64,000 bases of DNA from Anabaena sp. PCC 7108 (lineage in GTDB: Bacteria; Cyanobacteriota; Cyanobacteriia; Cyanobacteriales; Nostocaceae), in assembly GCF_000332135.1 (NCBI RefSeq), contig NZ_KB235896.1, forward strand, positions 3,605,727-3,669,726. The letters run 5' to 3'. Positions 1-8,086 of this stretch are shown here, piece after piece (the first letter of the stretch is position 1; each line of letters starts with the position of its first letter). Both the position numbers and the translations under genes were made by a program. The notes under the pieces were generated by a model. The model did not search any database. It had not been told where the DNA came from and saw nothing but the letters and a program-made list of their open reading frames with translations.

Positions 1-429
1 TAACTCTCTAGGAAGTTTCAATTCTCCATTCAGCGCACTTTCAACACCCTGTAAAAAATATTTGCGTCGTTCCATCTTATTTACCACCACAAACCCACCA
101 CAGTGGTGATTAATAGATTTGACAAGTTTGATCATCCAAGCTGGTTCACTGCTATAGATAAGAATATTTAAAGAAGTATAAGTATCAATAATTAACTCTA
201 ACAGTTCTAAAGAAGATTTAGCCGATTGAGAGCCAGAAGGTAAAGCAAATTGTAAATCAAGGACAATTAAATCTGGTGTTTCTATTTTTAGACGTTGTAT
301 TGCTTCTTGGGGAGTAGAAGCAATGACACATATAGCAGAAGAGTCGAATTTTGTCAAAAAATCACAATTGTTTTGGGCTACTTCTGGATGATCTTCTACA
401 ACGAGAAACCGCAGAGGCTTGATATTCAT
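1..429 (-). CDS. response regulator receiver protein (3' end beyond window)
   Basis: The minus strand is open from an ATG at 429 to the window edge, 143 codons without a stop. The N-terminus MNIKPLRFLVVEDHPEVAQ has the acidic pair and phosphorylation fold of a REC domain, and LIVLDLQFALPSGSQ supplies the likely phospho-acceptor Asp in a VLDL strand, followed by an ILIYSSEP strand. The C-terminus is missing, so a NarL-type HTH output domain cannot be confirmed. The NarL/DesK-type CHASE2 kinase encoded at 3298-5271 is a plausible partner by proximity only. The promoter side carries two TACGTATA copies at 449 and 469. Confidence 0.75.
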   Translation of the reverse strand, partial: MNIKPLRFLVVEDHPEVAQNNCDFLTKFDSSAICVIASTPQEAIQRLKIETPDLIVLDLQFALPSGSQSAKSSLELLELIIDTYTSLNILIYSSEPAWMIKLVKSINHHCGGFVVVNKMERRKYFLQGVESALNGELKLPREL

Positions 430-448
430 GTCCTGGGTGATGATTATA

Positions 449-476
449 TACGTATATTTTACATTAAGTACGTATA
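449..476 (-). promoter_or_regulatory. paired TACGTATA direct repeat upstream of response regulator
   Basis: TACGTATA occurs at 449-456 and again at 469-476, exactly 20 bp apart (two helical turns), 20-47 bp upstream of the regulator start codon at 429. The left copy lies in the perfect palindrome TATACGTATA. The spacing suits a dimeric DNA-binding protein, possibly the regulator itself. This is inference from position and symmetry only. Confidence 0.3.
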
Positions 477-489
477 CTTTTCACGACTT

Positions 490-522
490 AGATCCCCGAC
501 TTCTTAAAGAAGTCGGGGATCT
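490..522. repeat. REP palindrome, copy 1
   Basis: A perfect inverted repeat of 33 nt: 15-nt arms (AGATCCCCGACTTCT and its complement) around the loop TAA. It is the same element as those at 1673 and 2327. The three differ only in the 3-nt loop. It lies just past the 3' end of the secreted protein gene at 543-1118 and may also act as a terminator-like hairpin. Confidence 0.85.
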
Positions 523-542
523 GATGAATATTTTTAGCGGTT

Positions 543-1118
543 TCAACGAAAACCCATATTTTGATATATAGAATCACGTAATCTATTAAGAGTTTTTGGG
601 TCATGTCCAGCAACTACAATAAAGACTGTATCGTTTTGACAAGATATTTTTGCTCTATTATTGTTAATATCTCCTTGTAAAATGTAACCTAAATTAGAAT
701 TTCCTCCTGTTTTGAGATTAATAAAATTTGCTCTTTCTATAGCTTTATATCCTCTTTGCTGGCATTCTTGAAGACTCATATTATGCTTGACAATTCTCCA
801 TTTTATCTCAGGAGGATTTGCTGTTTCTGAAGGGGATGTATAGCCTGTCCAGTTGGGTGGTGCTGGTGGTCCACAGGTAATGTCACCAAAAGCATTCACG
901 GTACATACACCACCTTGCCAATCCGCACATTTCATATCTCCAAATTGATTTTTAACACAATTATAGCCACATAGTTGTCGCCCAAAGTTATTAGTAATAC
1001 ACTGTCCTTTGGGAATTTCTTCAGCAGCAGCATAAGGTATTGGGTTACTAACTACAGTAGTTAAAGTTAAGGTTGCAATAAGATAATTGCGCCAATTATT
1101 TTTTTTCATTAAATTCAT
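543..1118 (-). CDS. secreted protein with three Cys-x2-Asn-x-Phe-Gly-x3-Cys repeats
   Basis: I do not recognise the family. The start is placed at the ATG at 1118; the frame extends to a TTG at 1124. A signal peptide (KKNNWRNYLIATLTLTTVV, then a PYAAA-type cleavage site) is followed by three 11-residue motifs of identical pattern: CITNNFGRQLC, CVKNQFGDMKC and CTVNAFGDITC. Regular disulphide-linked loops are therefore likely. A roughly 90-residue C-terminal domain (from about WRIVKHNMSLQECQQRGY) contains two more Cys. The gene begins about 15 bp after the stop of the secreted repeat protein at 1134-1634, so the two probably form an operon. An extracytoplasmic location is inferred from the signal peptide. 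Confidence 0.6.
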   Translation of the reverse strand: MNLMKKNNWRNYLIATLTLTTVVSNPIPYAAAEEIPKGQCITNNFGRQLCGYNCVKNQFGDMKCADWQGGVCTVNAFGDITCGPPAPPNWTGYTSPSETANPPEIKWRIVKHNMSLQECQQRGYKAIERANFINLKTGGNSNLGYILQGDINNNRAKISCQNDTVFIVVAGHDPKTLNRLRDSIYQNMGFR

Positions 1119-1133
1119 AATCAAATATTATTC

Positions 1134-1634
1134 CTACTCTATGTAGCTACATGGGTACAGCAGTTCTTCTTCTGATATTAAGTTACCATTATTGGTCATA
1201 ATTTTACCATTGGAATAGTACCAGGTTGCTCCTTTTTCTCCTGCACGAGTTGTCATAATTTTACCATTAGAATAGTACCAGGTTGCTCCTTTTTCTCCTG
1301 CACGAGTTGTCATAATTTTACCATTAGAATAGTACCAGGTTGCTCCTTTTTCTCCTGCACGAGTTGTCATAATTTTACCATTGGAGTAATATAGAGTGTC
1401 CCCATTACCTCTTTGGGCTGCTTTGCATAACTTATATAGTTCTTTTGTTTCTAAACTACTATTTATGCCAGATTGAAAAGCACTGGAACAAGCCTGTTGT
1501 GCTTTATTTTGTGAAACACCAAGGGGAATTAGTTGGTTGATACAGTCACTTGTATCAGCCTTTGCAGATCCAGCAAAGAAGGTCAGACTAGCAACAGTTG
1601 TAACAGAGAAAAGAGTTTTTAACAATTTCATCAT
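1134..1634 (-). CDS. secreted protein with 19-residue MORN-like tandem repeats
   Basis: The 166-aa protein has a clear signal peptide (MMKLLKTLFSVTTVASLTFF, AKA cleavage site) and a Cys-containing helical region at residues 25-75. Three perfect 19-residue repeats follow (YYSNGKIMTTRAGEKGATW), then a partial fourth. The YYxNGK core resembles MORN-type repeats, but the family assignment is tentative. The DNA repeats are near-identical 57-bp units, implying recent expansion or active slippage. It is the first gene of a probable two-gene operon with the Cys-repeat secreted protein downstream. A second in-frame ATG immediately follows the first. Confidence 0.6.
   Translation of the reverse strand: MMKLLKTLFSVTTVASLTFFAGSAKADTSDCINQLIPLGVSQNKAQQACSSAFQSGINSSLETKELYKLCKAAQRGNGDTLYYSNGKIMTTRAGEKGATWYYSNGKIMTTRAGEKGATWYYSNGKIMTTRAGEKGATWYYSNGKIMTNNGNLISEEELLYPCSYIE
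1195..1390. repeat. 57-bp tandem repeat within secreted protein gene
   Basis: Unit starts are visible at 1195, 1252, 1309 and 1366, exactly 57 bp apart. There are three full units and a partial fourth, with only one or two substitutions between them. The period is a multiple of three, so copy-number change keeps the reading frame. Confidence 0.85.
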
Positions 1635-1672
1635 ATTTTGTAAATAGATTTTATTAGCTATTTAGGGAGACC

Positions 1673-1705
1673 AGATCCCCGACTTCTTTGAGAAGTCGGG
1701 GATCT
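1673..1705. repeat. REP palindrome, copy 2
   Basis: 33-nt perfect inverted repeat identical to the copy at 490 except for its loop (TTG). It lies 38 bp upstream of the RAYT start codon and is one of the two copies that bracket that gene. Confidence 0.85.
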
Positions 1706-1743
1706 GAAAGAATACTAAAGATAACATCTTATAGTCAAAGCTT

Positions 1744-2316
1744 ATGCCGCAAAGACAGATTTCTCTACAAATTGGGAACTTTTATCATGTTTATAATCGA
1801 GGAAATAATCGCCAAGCAATTTTCTTTGAGCGTGAGAACTATATTTATTTTCTCCGATTGGTAAGGGAACATCTCATCAGCAATGCAGTAGATATTGTTG
1901 CTTACTGTTTAATGCCCAATCATTATCATTTTTTGGTCTATCTAAGAGATGAAACCCTATCTGATGCCATGAAATCTCTCTCTCTTGCCTACACAAAGGC
2001 AATTAATAAGCGTTTTAATCGTTCTGGGGTACTATTTCAGGGCAGGTTTCAAAGTATTCATATTTTAGAAACTGATTATCTGATCAATCTCTCCCGTTAT
2101 ATTCATCTCAATCCAGTTAAAGCAGGACTGGTACAGCAACCTGGAGAATGGGAGTTTTCCAGCTATTTGGAATATGCAGGATTACGAGCAGGAACACTAC
2201 CCAAAATAGGGTATATTAAAACGCAAATTGAGCAAGAGTCAGTTTACCAACAATTTTTGGCAGATCATAACCTACCTGATAGCACTGGCTTCAAAAAACT
2301 GTTGCTAGATGATTAG
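1744..2316 (+). CDS. REP-associated tyrosine transposase (RAYT, Y1/HUH family)
   Basis: The 190-aa protein has the order of motifs seen in IS200-like RAYT nucleases: NFYHVYNRGNNRQ near the N-terminus, the HUH-type metal site in YCLMPNHYHFLVYL (about residues 57-70), FQGRFQSIHI, and YIHLNPVKAGLV. The catalytic Tyr probably lies in the DYLINLSRYIHLNP helix region. RAYTs are domesticated single-strand nucleases that process REP hairpins. Here REP palindromes of the same sequence sit 38 bp upstream and 10 bp downstream of the gene, which strongly supports the assignment. The product is full length with no sign of decay. Confidence 0.9.
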   Translation: MPQRQISLQIGNFYHVYNRGNNRQAIFFERENYIYFLRLVREHLISNAVDIVAYCLMPNHYHFLVYLRDETLSDAMKSLSLAYTKAINKRFNRSGVLFQGRFQSIHILETDYLINLSRYIHLNPVKAGLVQQPGEWEFSSYLEYAGLRAGTLPKIGYIKTQIEQESVYQQFLADHNLPDSTGFKKLLLDD

Positions 2317-2326
2317 TCTGCGAGAT

Positions 2327-2359
2327 AGATCCCCGACTTCTCTAAGAAGTCGGGGATCT
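2327..2359. repeat. REP palindrome, copy 3
   Basis: 33-nt perfect inverted repeat with the same 15-nt arms as copies 1 and 2 and loop CTA. It begins 10 bp after the RAYT stop codon and could double as its terminator hairpin. Confidence 0.85.
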
Positions 2360-2411
2360 GAATACTAGGATCGCCCAAAATCATCCTATTATCGAAAGAG
2401 CGATCGCTTAG

Positions 2412-2702
2412 TTACTCATTAACGATGTATGAAGCTGTAGTACCATCCCAACTCCAACCAAGCCATTCATCCCTTCCACTTCCACTCGATAGGGTTAGCC
2501 TTGACGATACTGCTCCCAAATTTCGACCATCAAAGGGACGTACATAAAGAACGGTTTTTGTTTTTGATACCCTAGAGTTTTGAGCGAAGGCGCTTGAGTT
2601 GATGGAAGGTGGTATTAGAGTAGAAGCTGTTCCTAAAATACAAGCTGATAACAGCCCAGACAAGATAAATAATTTCTTCGGTGACTTAAGATTTTTAATC
2701 AT
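2412..2702 (-). CDS. small secreted hypothetical protein
   Basis: The 96-aa protein starts at an ATG at 2702 and has a basic N-terminus (MIKNLKSPKKLF), a hydrophobic core and a likely cleavage after SAFA, leaving a mature part of about 55 residues. It contains no Cys and no motif I recognise; YVRPFDGRNLGAV and a Gly/Trp-rich stretch are its most distinctive parts. It stands alone between the RAYT and the 2934 gene on the opposite strand. Confidence 0.5.
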   Translation of the reverse strand: MIKNLKSPKKLFILSGLLSACILGTASTLIPPSINSSAFAQNSRVSKTKTVLYVRPFDGRNLGAVSSRLTLSSGSGRDEWLGWSWDGTTASYIVNE

Positions 2703-2933
2703 TTGCTTATTGCTCCAAAAAAAAATTACTGTGAATTGCTAAGTTATTGATTTAGATTGCGATTAACTAAGCTTTTACCGATAGTATTTTTACCCACCAA
2801 AAAAATCAATGTGTATCACCGCAGAAAAATGTGCGAACTCCCGCAAATTTATTTGCGAACTTACGAACCCATCTAAAAACCCAAATCTGATAAGTGTGAG
2901 AACATCATTTCTCCACCTGTTCAGACAGCAATT

Positions 2934-3293
2934 ATGAAATTCCCTATCCAAACACTGCATATCATCCTCACAGCATCGTTACTGTGGGGACTCAGTACAC
3001 CCGCTTTAGCTCAACAAATTTGGTCAGGAACAGGTAAAATTGTCAGTGGCGCTGGTGAAGGTGGCACAGTTGGGTTAAAATTGGAGATTACAGACAACAA
3101 CGTGCAGTTTCTCTCAGGTCCCTCAAAAAATGAACCACCATTTCAGCTAAATAACACTACAAATATCAATGAAACTGTAGAAACAAAAGCCGGAACTTGG
3201 CAATTTTTCCAAACAGAGAAAGAATTAGGAATCAGCTTGTCTCAAAATAATCCCTATCGAATTATTCGCTATCGTCTATTTCCCAAACCTTAA
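2934..3293 (+). CDS. small secreted hypothetical protein upstream of CHASE2 kinase
   Basis: The 119-aa protein has a standard signal peptide (MKFPIQTLHIILTASLLWGL, cleavage near ALA-QQ) and a short beta-rich mature domain (IWSGTGKIVSGAGEGGTVGLKLEI). I do not recognise the family. Its stop lies 4 bp before the start codon of the CHASE2 histidine kinase, so the two are almost certainly co-transcribed. A periplasmic protein encoded with an extracytoplasmic sensor kinase may modulate signal perception; that is inference from operon structure. Confidence 0.6.
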   Translation: MKFPIQTLHIILTASLLWGLSTPALAQQIWSGTGKIVSGAGEGGTVGLKLEITDNNVQFLSGPSKNEPPFQLNNTTNINETVETKAGTWQFFQTEKELGISLSQNNPYRIIRYRLFPKP

Positions 3294-3297
3294 CCAG

Positions 3298-5271
3298 ATG
3301 TTGTGGAGCAAAAGTTCGCAAATTAAATTTCTCAGTTTAGGAATCACTTGCAGTGTATTCTACAATTTCATCTTTTACCAAATTCCTGTAGTTCAGAAAT
3401 TGGAATTACAACTTCAAGATACTTTCCTGAGATTGAACCAGCCAAAAACTCCACCACCAGAAATTATATTAGTCAAAATTCAACCAAAGGATTTAGCGAA
3501 TCAAAAGCTATCGTTAGGAAGATTATTCTATGCAGATTTAGTTGAGCATCTTTTAGAAGCTGGTGCTTCTGTAGTCGTTTTGAACCTGCACAATGACTGG
3601 GAAAAATCACCAGAATTGGAGTACCCAATCAAAATTACTGAAACAATAAATAAACCTTTAAAAAATCTCGTGAAAAATCATAGTCAGCAAATTGTTTTAG
3701 TCACACGCACCAATTCAATTACTAATTCTAAAAAACCAAAATTTTTTATCTACAATCATCTTATTCCTTTCGATAGCGAACGACTTCAACCTTTAATACA
3801 ACCTGAAACTATTCAGGGGTTTTTTGAATACGAACCTGAAGCAGAAGCACCCACACATTTAAGTAGCACGGCTCGCAGTTCTCATTTAGTTGGGAGATTC
3901 TTTCTCTCAGAAAAAATTGACGAAATTCAAACTTTTAAATCTGTTCCGCTTCTAGCTTTAGAAAAGTGGGAACATCAACAGCAAAAAGTTCAGCTTTATT
4001 CACGACTTGCTAAAATTACAACTCCCGTAGAAATCAAATTTTGGGGAAAGTCGGGAACTTTTCCTTTTCTAGAATTAACATCTATTTGTCAACCAAATAA
4101 AGACAAAAAATGTCTAGTTGTGTCTCCTCAAAAACTCTCTCAGCAAGTCCGCAATAAGGTGGTTTTTATTGGTTTTGTAGAAGCGAATAACATCCAAACA
4201 ATGGCTATGTTGTCACCTTTCGGTGATAGTATGGCGGGGGTAGAAATTCAAGCCAATATCATGGCTAGTTTAATGACAGATTCATTTTTACAAATTCCCA
4301 GCCAATGGGTTGAGTTAATAATTGTTATTTTGGGAGGATTTTTAATCAGTATAGGTATTTATAATTATCAAAATTGGCGGTTATTATTCATAGTTTTCGC
4401 AATATTTAGCGGTTACTTGGGACTATGTTTAATTGTATGGAAATATAAATGGATATTATTGATTATTCAACCTTTATTTGTGTGGACAGTAACAGGAATA
4501 TCTATTTTTATCTATTTGATTTTTGGACGACAAAAAGAAGTTATTGCATTACAAAACTATCAAATTACCCAACTCAAAGCGGCTGAACAAGAAGCGATTC
4601 TTTCCCGCACCCGTAAAATACTCAATCGCATTGCTGCTGATATCCATGATGGGGCTTTACAAGAATTAAAATTGGTGATGGATAAAATCGAATTAGAATC
4701 TAATTTAGATATAGATTTAATTTTAGATAAGTTGACAGCTTTAGGGCAGGAAATTAGGGATAAATTGAGCAATATTCGAGATTTAACTGAGAAAATGGCA
4801 ATGAATCCAATACTTCAAAAAGGATTAGATATAGGAATAAAAACCACATTAGAAGAATTAGAAAGTTCTGGAAAATTAACGCTGAAAGTAATTACAGAAA
4901 TTCAGCCTCTTCAAGAACCACAATTCAACAGTATTTGGATTGAACATAGAGAGGAAATTTACCGCTTTTTCCGTGAAGCATTGAATAATGTCATCCAACA
5001 CGCTCAATTACCTCACGGTACGGCTACCCAAGTATTTGTTAGTTTAGAACAAAAGGGAGATAAATGTACTTTAGTAATAGCTAATGATGGAGTGATTTCA
5101 ACATCTACTATCTATGGAAGCAAAAAAGGTGGCTATGGTACGAAAATCATGGATACTATAGCCGATGAACTTATCAATGGTGTATGGGAAATATCAACTT
5201 TACCTCATGAAGAAGTGCGAGTTACATTAAATTGGCATTTACCACCAAAGAAAACACTAACTGACAACTGA
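3298..5271 (+). CDS. CHASE2 domain sensor histidine kinase (NarL/DesK type)
   Basis: 657 aa. An N-terminal TM segment (about residues 10-28) precedes a CHASE2 domain with the usual LELQLQDTFLRLNQP and PEIILVKI motifs and a C-terminal GVEIQANIMASLM segment. Three closely spaced TM helices follow (about residues 340-410), then a short coiled coil and a HisKA_3-type dimerisation helix containing the phospho-acceptor His in IAADIHDGALQELK. The ATPase domain shows the N box FREALNNVIQHAQ and the G-rich box GGYGTKIMDTIADEL. CHASE2 kinases sense an unidentified periplasmic cue. The cognate regulator is probably NarL-like, possibly the receiver protein at 1-429. Confidence 0.88.
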   Translation: MLWSKSSQIKFLSLGITCSVFYNFIFYQIPVVQKLELQLQDTFLRLNQPKTPPPEIILVKIQPKDLANQKLSLGRLFYADLVEHLLEAGASVVVLNLHNDWEKSPELEYPIKITETINKPLKNLVKNHSQQIVLVTRTNSITNSKKPKFFIYNHLIPFDSERLQPLIQPETIQGFFEYEPEAEAPTHLSSTARSSHLVGRFFLSEKIDEIQTFKSVPLLALEKWEHQQQKVQLYSRLAKITTPVEIKFWGKSGTFPFLELTSICQPNKDKKCLVVSPQKLSQQVRNKVVFIGFVEANNIQTMAMLSPFGDSMAGVEIQANIMASLMTDSFLQIPSQWVELIIVILGGFLISIGIYNYQNWRLLFIVFAIFSGYLGLCLIVWKYKWILLIIQPLFVWTVTGISIFIYLIFGRQKEVIALQNYQITQLKAAEQEAILSRTRKILNRIAADIHDGALQELKLVMDKIELESNLDIDLILDKLTALGQEIRDKLSNIRDLTEKMAMNPILQKGLDIGIKTTLEELESSGKLTLKVITEIQPLQEPQFNSIWIEHREEIYRFFREALNNVIQHAQLPHGTATQVFVSLEQKGDKCTLVIANDGVISTSTIYGSKKGGYGTKIMDTIADELINGVWEISTLPHEEVRVTLNWHLPPKKTLTDN

Positions 5272-5274
5272 CAA

Positions 5275-6192
5275 TTAAGGCAATTCTACAGAATTGGGTT
5301 TAGCAATATGTGGTAAACCCCAACCGAGTTTTTCACGAAGAACACGGAAAAATTCTGGTGACTGGAGACGAATAAACCTAGCAGCGTATGGCGATCGCTC
5401 TAAATATACCCGATCTTCTGACATTACATAACATCCTCCATTGCCATCTACCACCATCACCAATCGCTGAATGTTGACAGGATAGATATTAACTGGTTCA
5501 TTATCGGGAAACACCAAAGCCCTAGAAGCCAGGGAATGGGGACAAATTGGGACTAACTGCAATACAGGAACACCAGGAGTAATTACTGGACCACCTGCGC
5601 TTAATGCATAAGCAGTCGAACCTGTTGGGGTAGAAACAATTACACCATCAGCCGCAATATCCACAGGTGAATGTCTTCCCACCGCGATTTCAAAATGGCA
5701 CATACAAGTTAAAGGTTCTCGATGTAGCACCATTTCATTTAAGCAGAGGGCTTCCCACTTCACCGCATCTCCCCGAATAACTTTGACGGTGAGCATACCT
5801 CTATCTTCAACTTCATATTCACCCGCCATCACCTGTTCTATGGCTTGGGGCAATTGGTTAAGATAAGTTTCCGTCAAAAATCCCATGTGACCAGTATTAA
5901 CTGTCAGCATGGGGATACCACAAGGGGCGACTAGGCGTGATGCTGCTAATACAGTTCCATCTCCCCCTAGCACCACTGCAAATTTCATATCTGAGTCAAA
6001 GCCAGGGGGCGTAAGACCTTCAATGGGGGTGTGAAAGACAGGACTATCTGGTTGAGAATAGCCCAATATACCACCGATACTCGCAGTGATGTAAACATCC
6101 CAACCAGCAGCGGTGAGTTTGTCTTTTAGTTCAATAGCGACACTAGTCGCTATCGGTTTAATGTCGTTGTAGATAATGCCTGCTTTCGGCAC
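5275..6192 (-). CDS. nadK: NAD kinase
   Basis: This enzyme phosphorylates NAD to NADP with ATP. Diagnostic motifs are [12 protein letters not shown] (GGDGT) and the NE/D region [32 protein letters not shown] follows in two blocks, and VVDGNGG near the end. The start is placed at the GTG at 6192, giving a [10 protein letters not shown] beginning and 305 aa, which matches the usual cyanobacterial [10 protein letters not shown] start; a TTG lies two codons upstream. The gene converges with the CHASE2 kinase, with only 3 bp between their stops. Confidence 0.93.
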   Translation of the reverse strand: MPKAGIIYNDIKPIATSVAIELKDKLTAAGWDVYITASIGGILGYSQPDSPVFHTPIEGLTPPGFDSDMKFAVVLGGDGTVLAASRLVAPCGIPMLTVNTGHMGFLTETYLNQLPQAIEQVMAGEYEVEDRGMLTVKVIRGDAVKWEALCLNEMVLHREPLTCMCHFEIAVGRHSPVDIAADGVIVSTPTGSTAYALSAGGPVITPGVPVLQLVPICPHSLASRALVFPDNEPVNIYPVNIQRLVMVVDGNGGCYVMSEDRVYLERSPYAARFIRLQSPEFFRVLREKLGWGLPHIAKPNSVELP

Positions 6193-6535
6193 ACTCAAAT
6201 ATCCAAGTTTAGGCGATGCTTGACGTTTTTTAACTTCTCTCCGGTCTATAGACGGGGAGATTCTACAATCATGTGTAAAAATTAGGTTAAAACCTAATTT
6301 CTTTCACTTTTTGCCCCTAATTCCTACCTGAAAGTTCTGCATGATTTAAGCAGGATTTTCACGATGGTAGAGGAGTTTCACCTTGGCGTTTTAATTTTAC
6401 CAGATTTTTGACAGCACCTAAGTAGAAAGGTGTTTTGCACCCATCCCAATCCCAGAAGGAGCGGGATGAACAGTTCAGTCACTGTAATAGTTACACATTT
6501 TTGACTGATGTAGTCATCAATCTTAAATTTATTGA
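6193..6535. other. intergenic region between nadK and ycf39
   Basis: About 340 bp with no convincing coding potential. It contains the nadK promoter side and the 3' side of ycf39. A TATTGACT-type heptamer tract at about 6532-6552 overlaps the end of ycf39. I see no recognisable RNA gene. Confidence 0.5.
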
Positions 6536-7534
6536 CTATTGACTATTGACTTTTGAAGATTGTTTAAAAGGAGTCTTTTTATTGTTCTGTTTTTTGGTTT
6601 TAGTTTTCTGGTAATCTAACTCCTTCAGTTTTTTCATAATTCGGCTGAAGTATTCTTGCAAATAGGTTTCTACAGTAGCCGTTTGTTCTTTGTCTAAACC
6701 AAATACTGTATATACTTCATCCATTGAGGCATTGAGGGGGGAACCACTAGCTAATACTTCAGTAAAGGCTAGTCTGTCAGCAACATTCCATCCCCACTGA
6801 AAAGACCGCAGTAAACGCTGTACGGTACGCAGTAAGCCAATGGGCATTCTTGTGACTCTGGCATCTTTTCCAGATAAGCGTTCGCAAATGCTAATAATTT
6901 CTTCTGCACTCCAAGCACGAGTACCAACAACAGGGAATGATTGCTTACGGGTTTCAGGTACACTCAAAGCACGGATAGCAAATTTAGCGATATCCTGAGT
7001 ATCCATATAGGCGATTGGGGAAGATGCTCCTGTCACCCACACCGGCTGGTTTTCTAAAATAGGGATGCCATATTGACCAATTAAGCCTTGCATAAAGCCA
7101 GCTAAACGTAAAATGGTGTAGTTTAAGCCGGACTCAGTTAAGAATAGTTCTGTACAGCGCTTAATTTCCATCAGCGGTACATTGGGATACTTCTCGGCAT
7201 CTAAAATCGAGAAGAAGACAAATTGTTCAACGTTAGCAGCTTTCGCAGCTTGAATTAATGCTACTTTGCCATCCCAATCCACCTGCTTAATAGTGAGTGA
7301 GTCTGTGGGGCGAGATGTAGACGCATCAATAACTGCGGTTACACCTTCTAATGCTCCCTCTAAGGTTTGGGGATAACACAAGTCACCTCTTACGAGTTCT
7401 GCACCCCATTCTTTCAGAAAAGCAGCTTTTTTGGGACTGCGAACTAAACAACGCACTTTATACCCCTCATCGATTGCACGACGAGCCACTTGTCTTCCTA
7501 AGGTGCCAGTGGCACCGACGATTAATAATGTCAT
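6536..7534 (-). CDS. ycf39: Ycf39-like NmrA-family photosystem II assembly protein
   Basis: The N-terminus MTLLIVGATGTLGRQVARRA is an atypical-SDR Rossmann motif (GATGxxG). GLNYTILRLAGFMQGLIGQY and a long conserved C-terminal half follow, as in Ycf39/HCF244. In cyanobacteria Ycf39 binds high-light-inducible proteins and helps deliver chlorophyll to newly made D1. The last 25 residues are a Lys/Asn/Gln-rich tail (KTKTKKQNNKKTP), which looks like a lineage-specific extension. petM lies upstream on the same strand with a gap of about 170 bp, so co-expression of the two thylakoid genes is possible. Confidence 0.88.
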   Translation of the reverse strand: MTLLIVGATGTLGRQVARRAIDEGYKVRCLVRSPKKAAFLKEWGAELVRGDLCYPQTLEGALEGVTAVIDASTSRPTDSLTIKQVDWDGKVALIQAAKAANVEQFVFFSILDAEKYPNVPLMEIKRCTELFLTESGLNYTILRLAGFMQGLIGQYGIPILENQPVWVTGASSPIAYMDTQDIAKFAIRALSVPETRKQSFPVVGTRAWSAEEIISICERLSGKDARVTRMPIGLLRTVQRLLRSFQWGWNVADRLAFTEVLASGSPLNASMDEVYTVFGLDKEQTATVETYLQEYFSRIMKKLKELDYQKTKTKKQNNKKTPFKQSSKVNSQ

Positions 7535-7703
7535 GGGGTCTTTATAAATTTTAATGTTTTATGAAAAGAATCTTAACAGAATTATCCTATGTAAATAAAA
7601 ATTTACATTAATTTTTAGAAAAAGGAATTGGGGATTAGGGACTGGGAACTGAAAAAATCATCTCTTCTTCCCTCTGCTCCCTGTCCCTCTGCTCCCCGCT
7701 CGT

Positions 7704-7808
7704 CTATTCTTCTGCACCCTGGATTTTAAGTAATAATGCACCTAAGGCCCAACCTACGAAGATTAAACCGAAGGATAATAAAGCTGCATTTAAGATTTCG
7801 CCGCCCAT
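7704..7808 (-). CDS. petM: cytochrome b6f complex subunit PetM
   Basis: 34 aa ([20 protein letters not shown], then [14 protein letters not shown]): one transmembrane helix and the LLKIQG tail typical of PetM, a small structural subunit of the thylakoid b6f complex. The start is set at the ATG at 7808, preceded by an AAGGAG ribosome-binding site. The frame stays open upstream to 7886, but that leader is hydrophilic and unlike PetM. The gene is transcribed divergently from pdxA. Confidence 0.92.
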   Translation of the reverse strand: MGGEILNAALLSFGLIFVGWALGALLLKIQGAEE

Positions 7809-8086
7809 TTGCTGTGATTCTCCTTTGTGAATGGCTTGTTTATGTTTCCCGTTGTGGTGACTACTCGATTTGACTTGAAGGTTCAAATCTCATTTTTGCT
7901 AGTCCAGGGACTCAGGTAAACTAGGTCTAATAGAAACTCCACAAGAGGTACTTTTAGATTAGACCTGTGTGAACAATTTTAAACTACTTTAGCAGTTAAT
8001 CTCCACGGGTTGGGCGGCAAATCCTTGTGCTTGTCGGAAGAGGGGTAAATTAATGACAATTACTATGAATGCGATTTAGGTAGCAA

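Noticed and set aside
1195-1390. Possible CRISPR array (57-bp regular repeats)
   Set aside because: Repeats are head to tail with no spacers and are translated as a protein repeat in a secreted protein.
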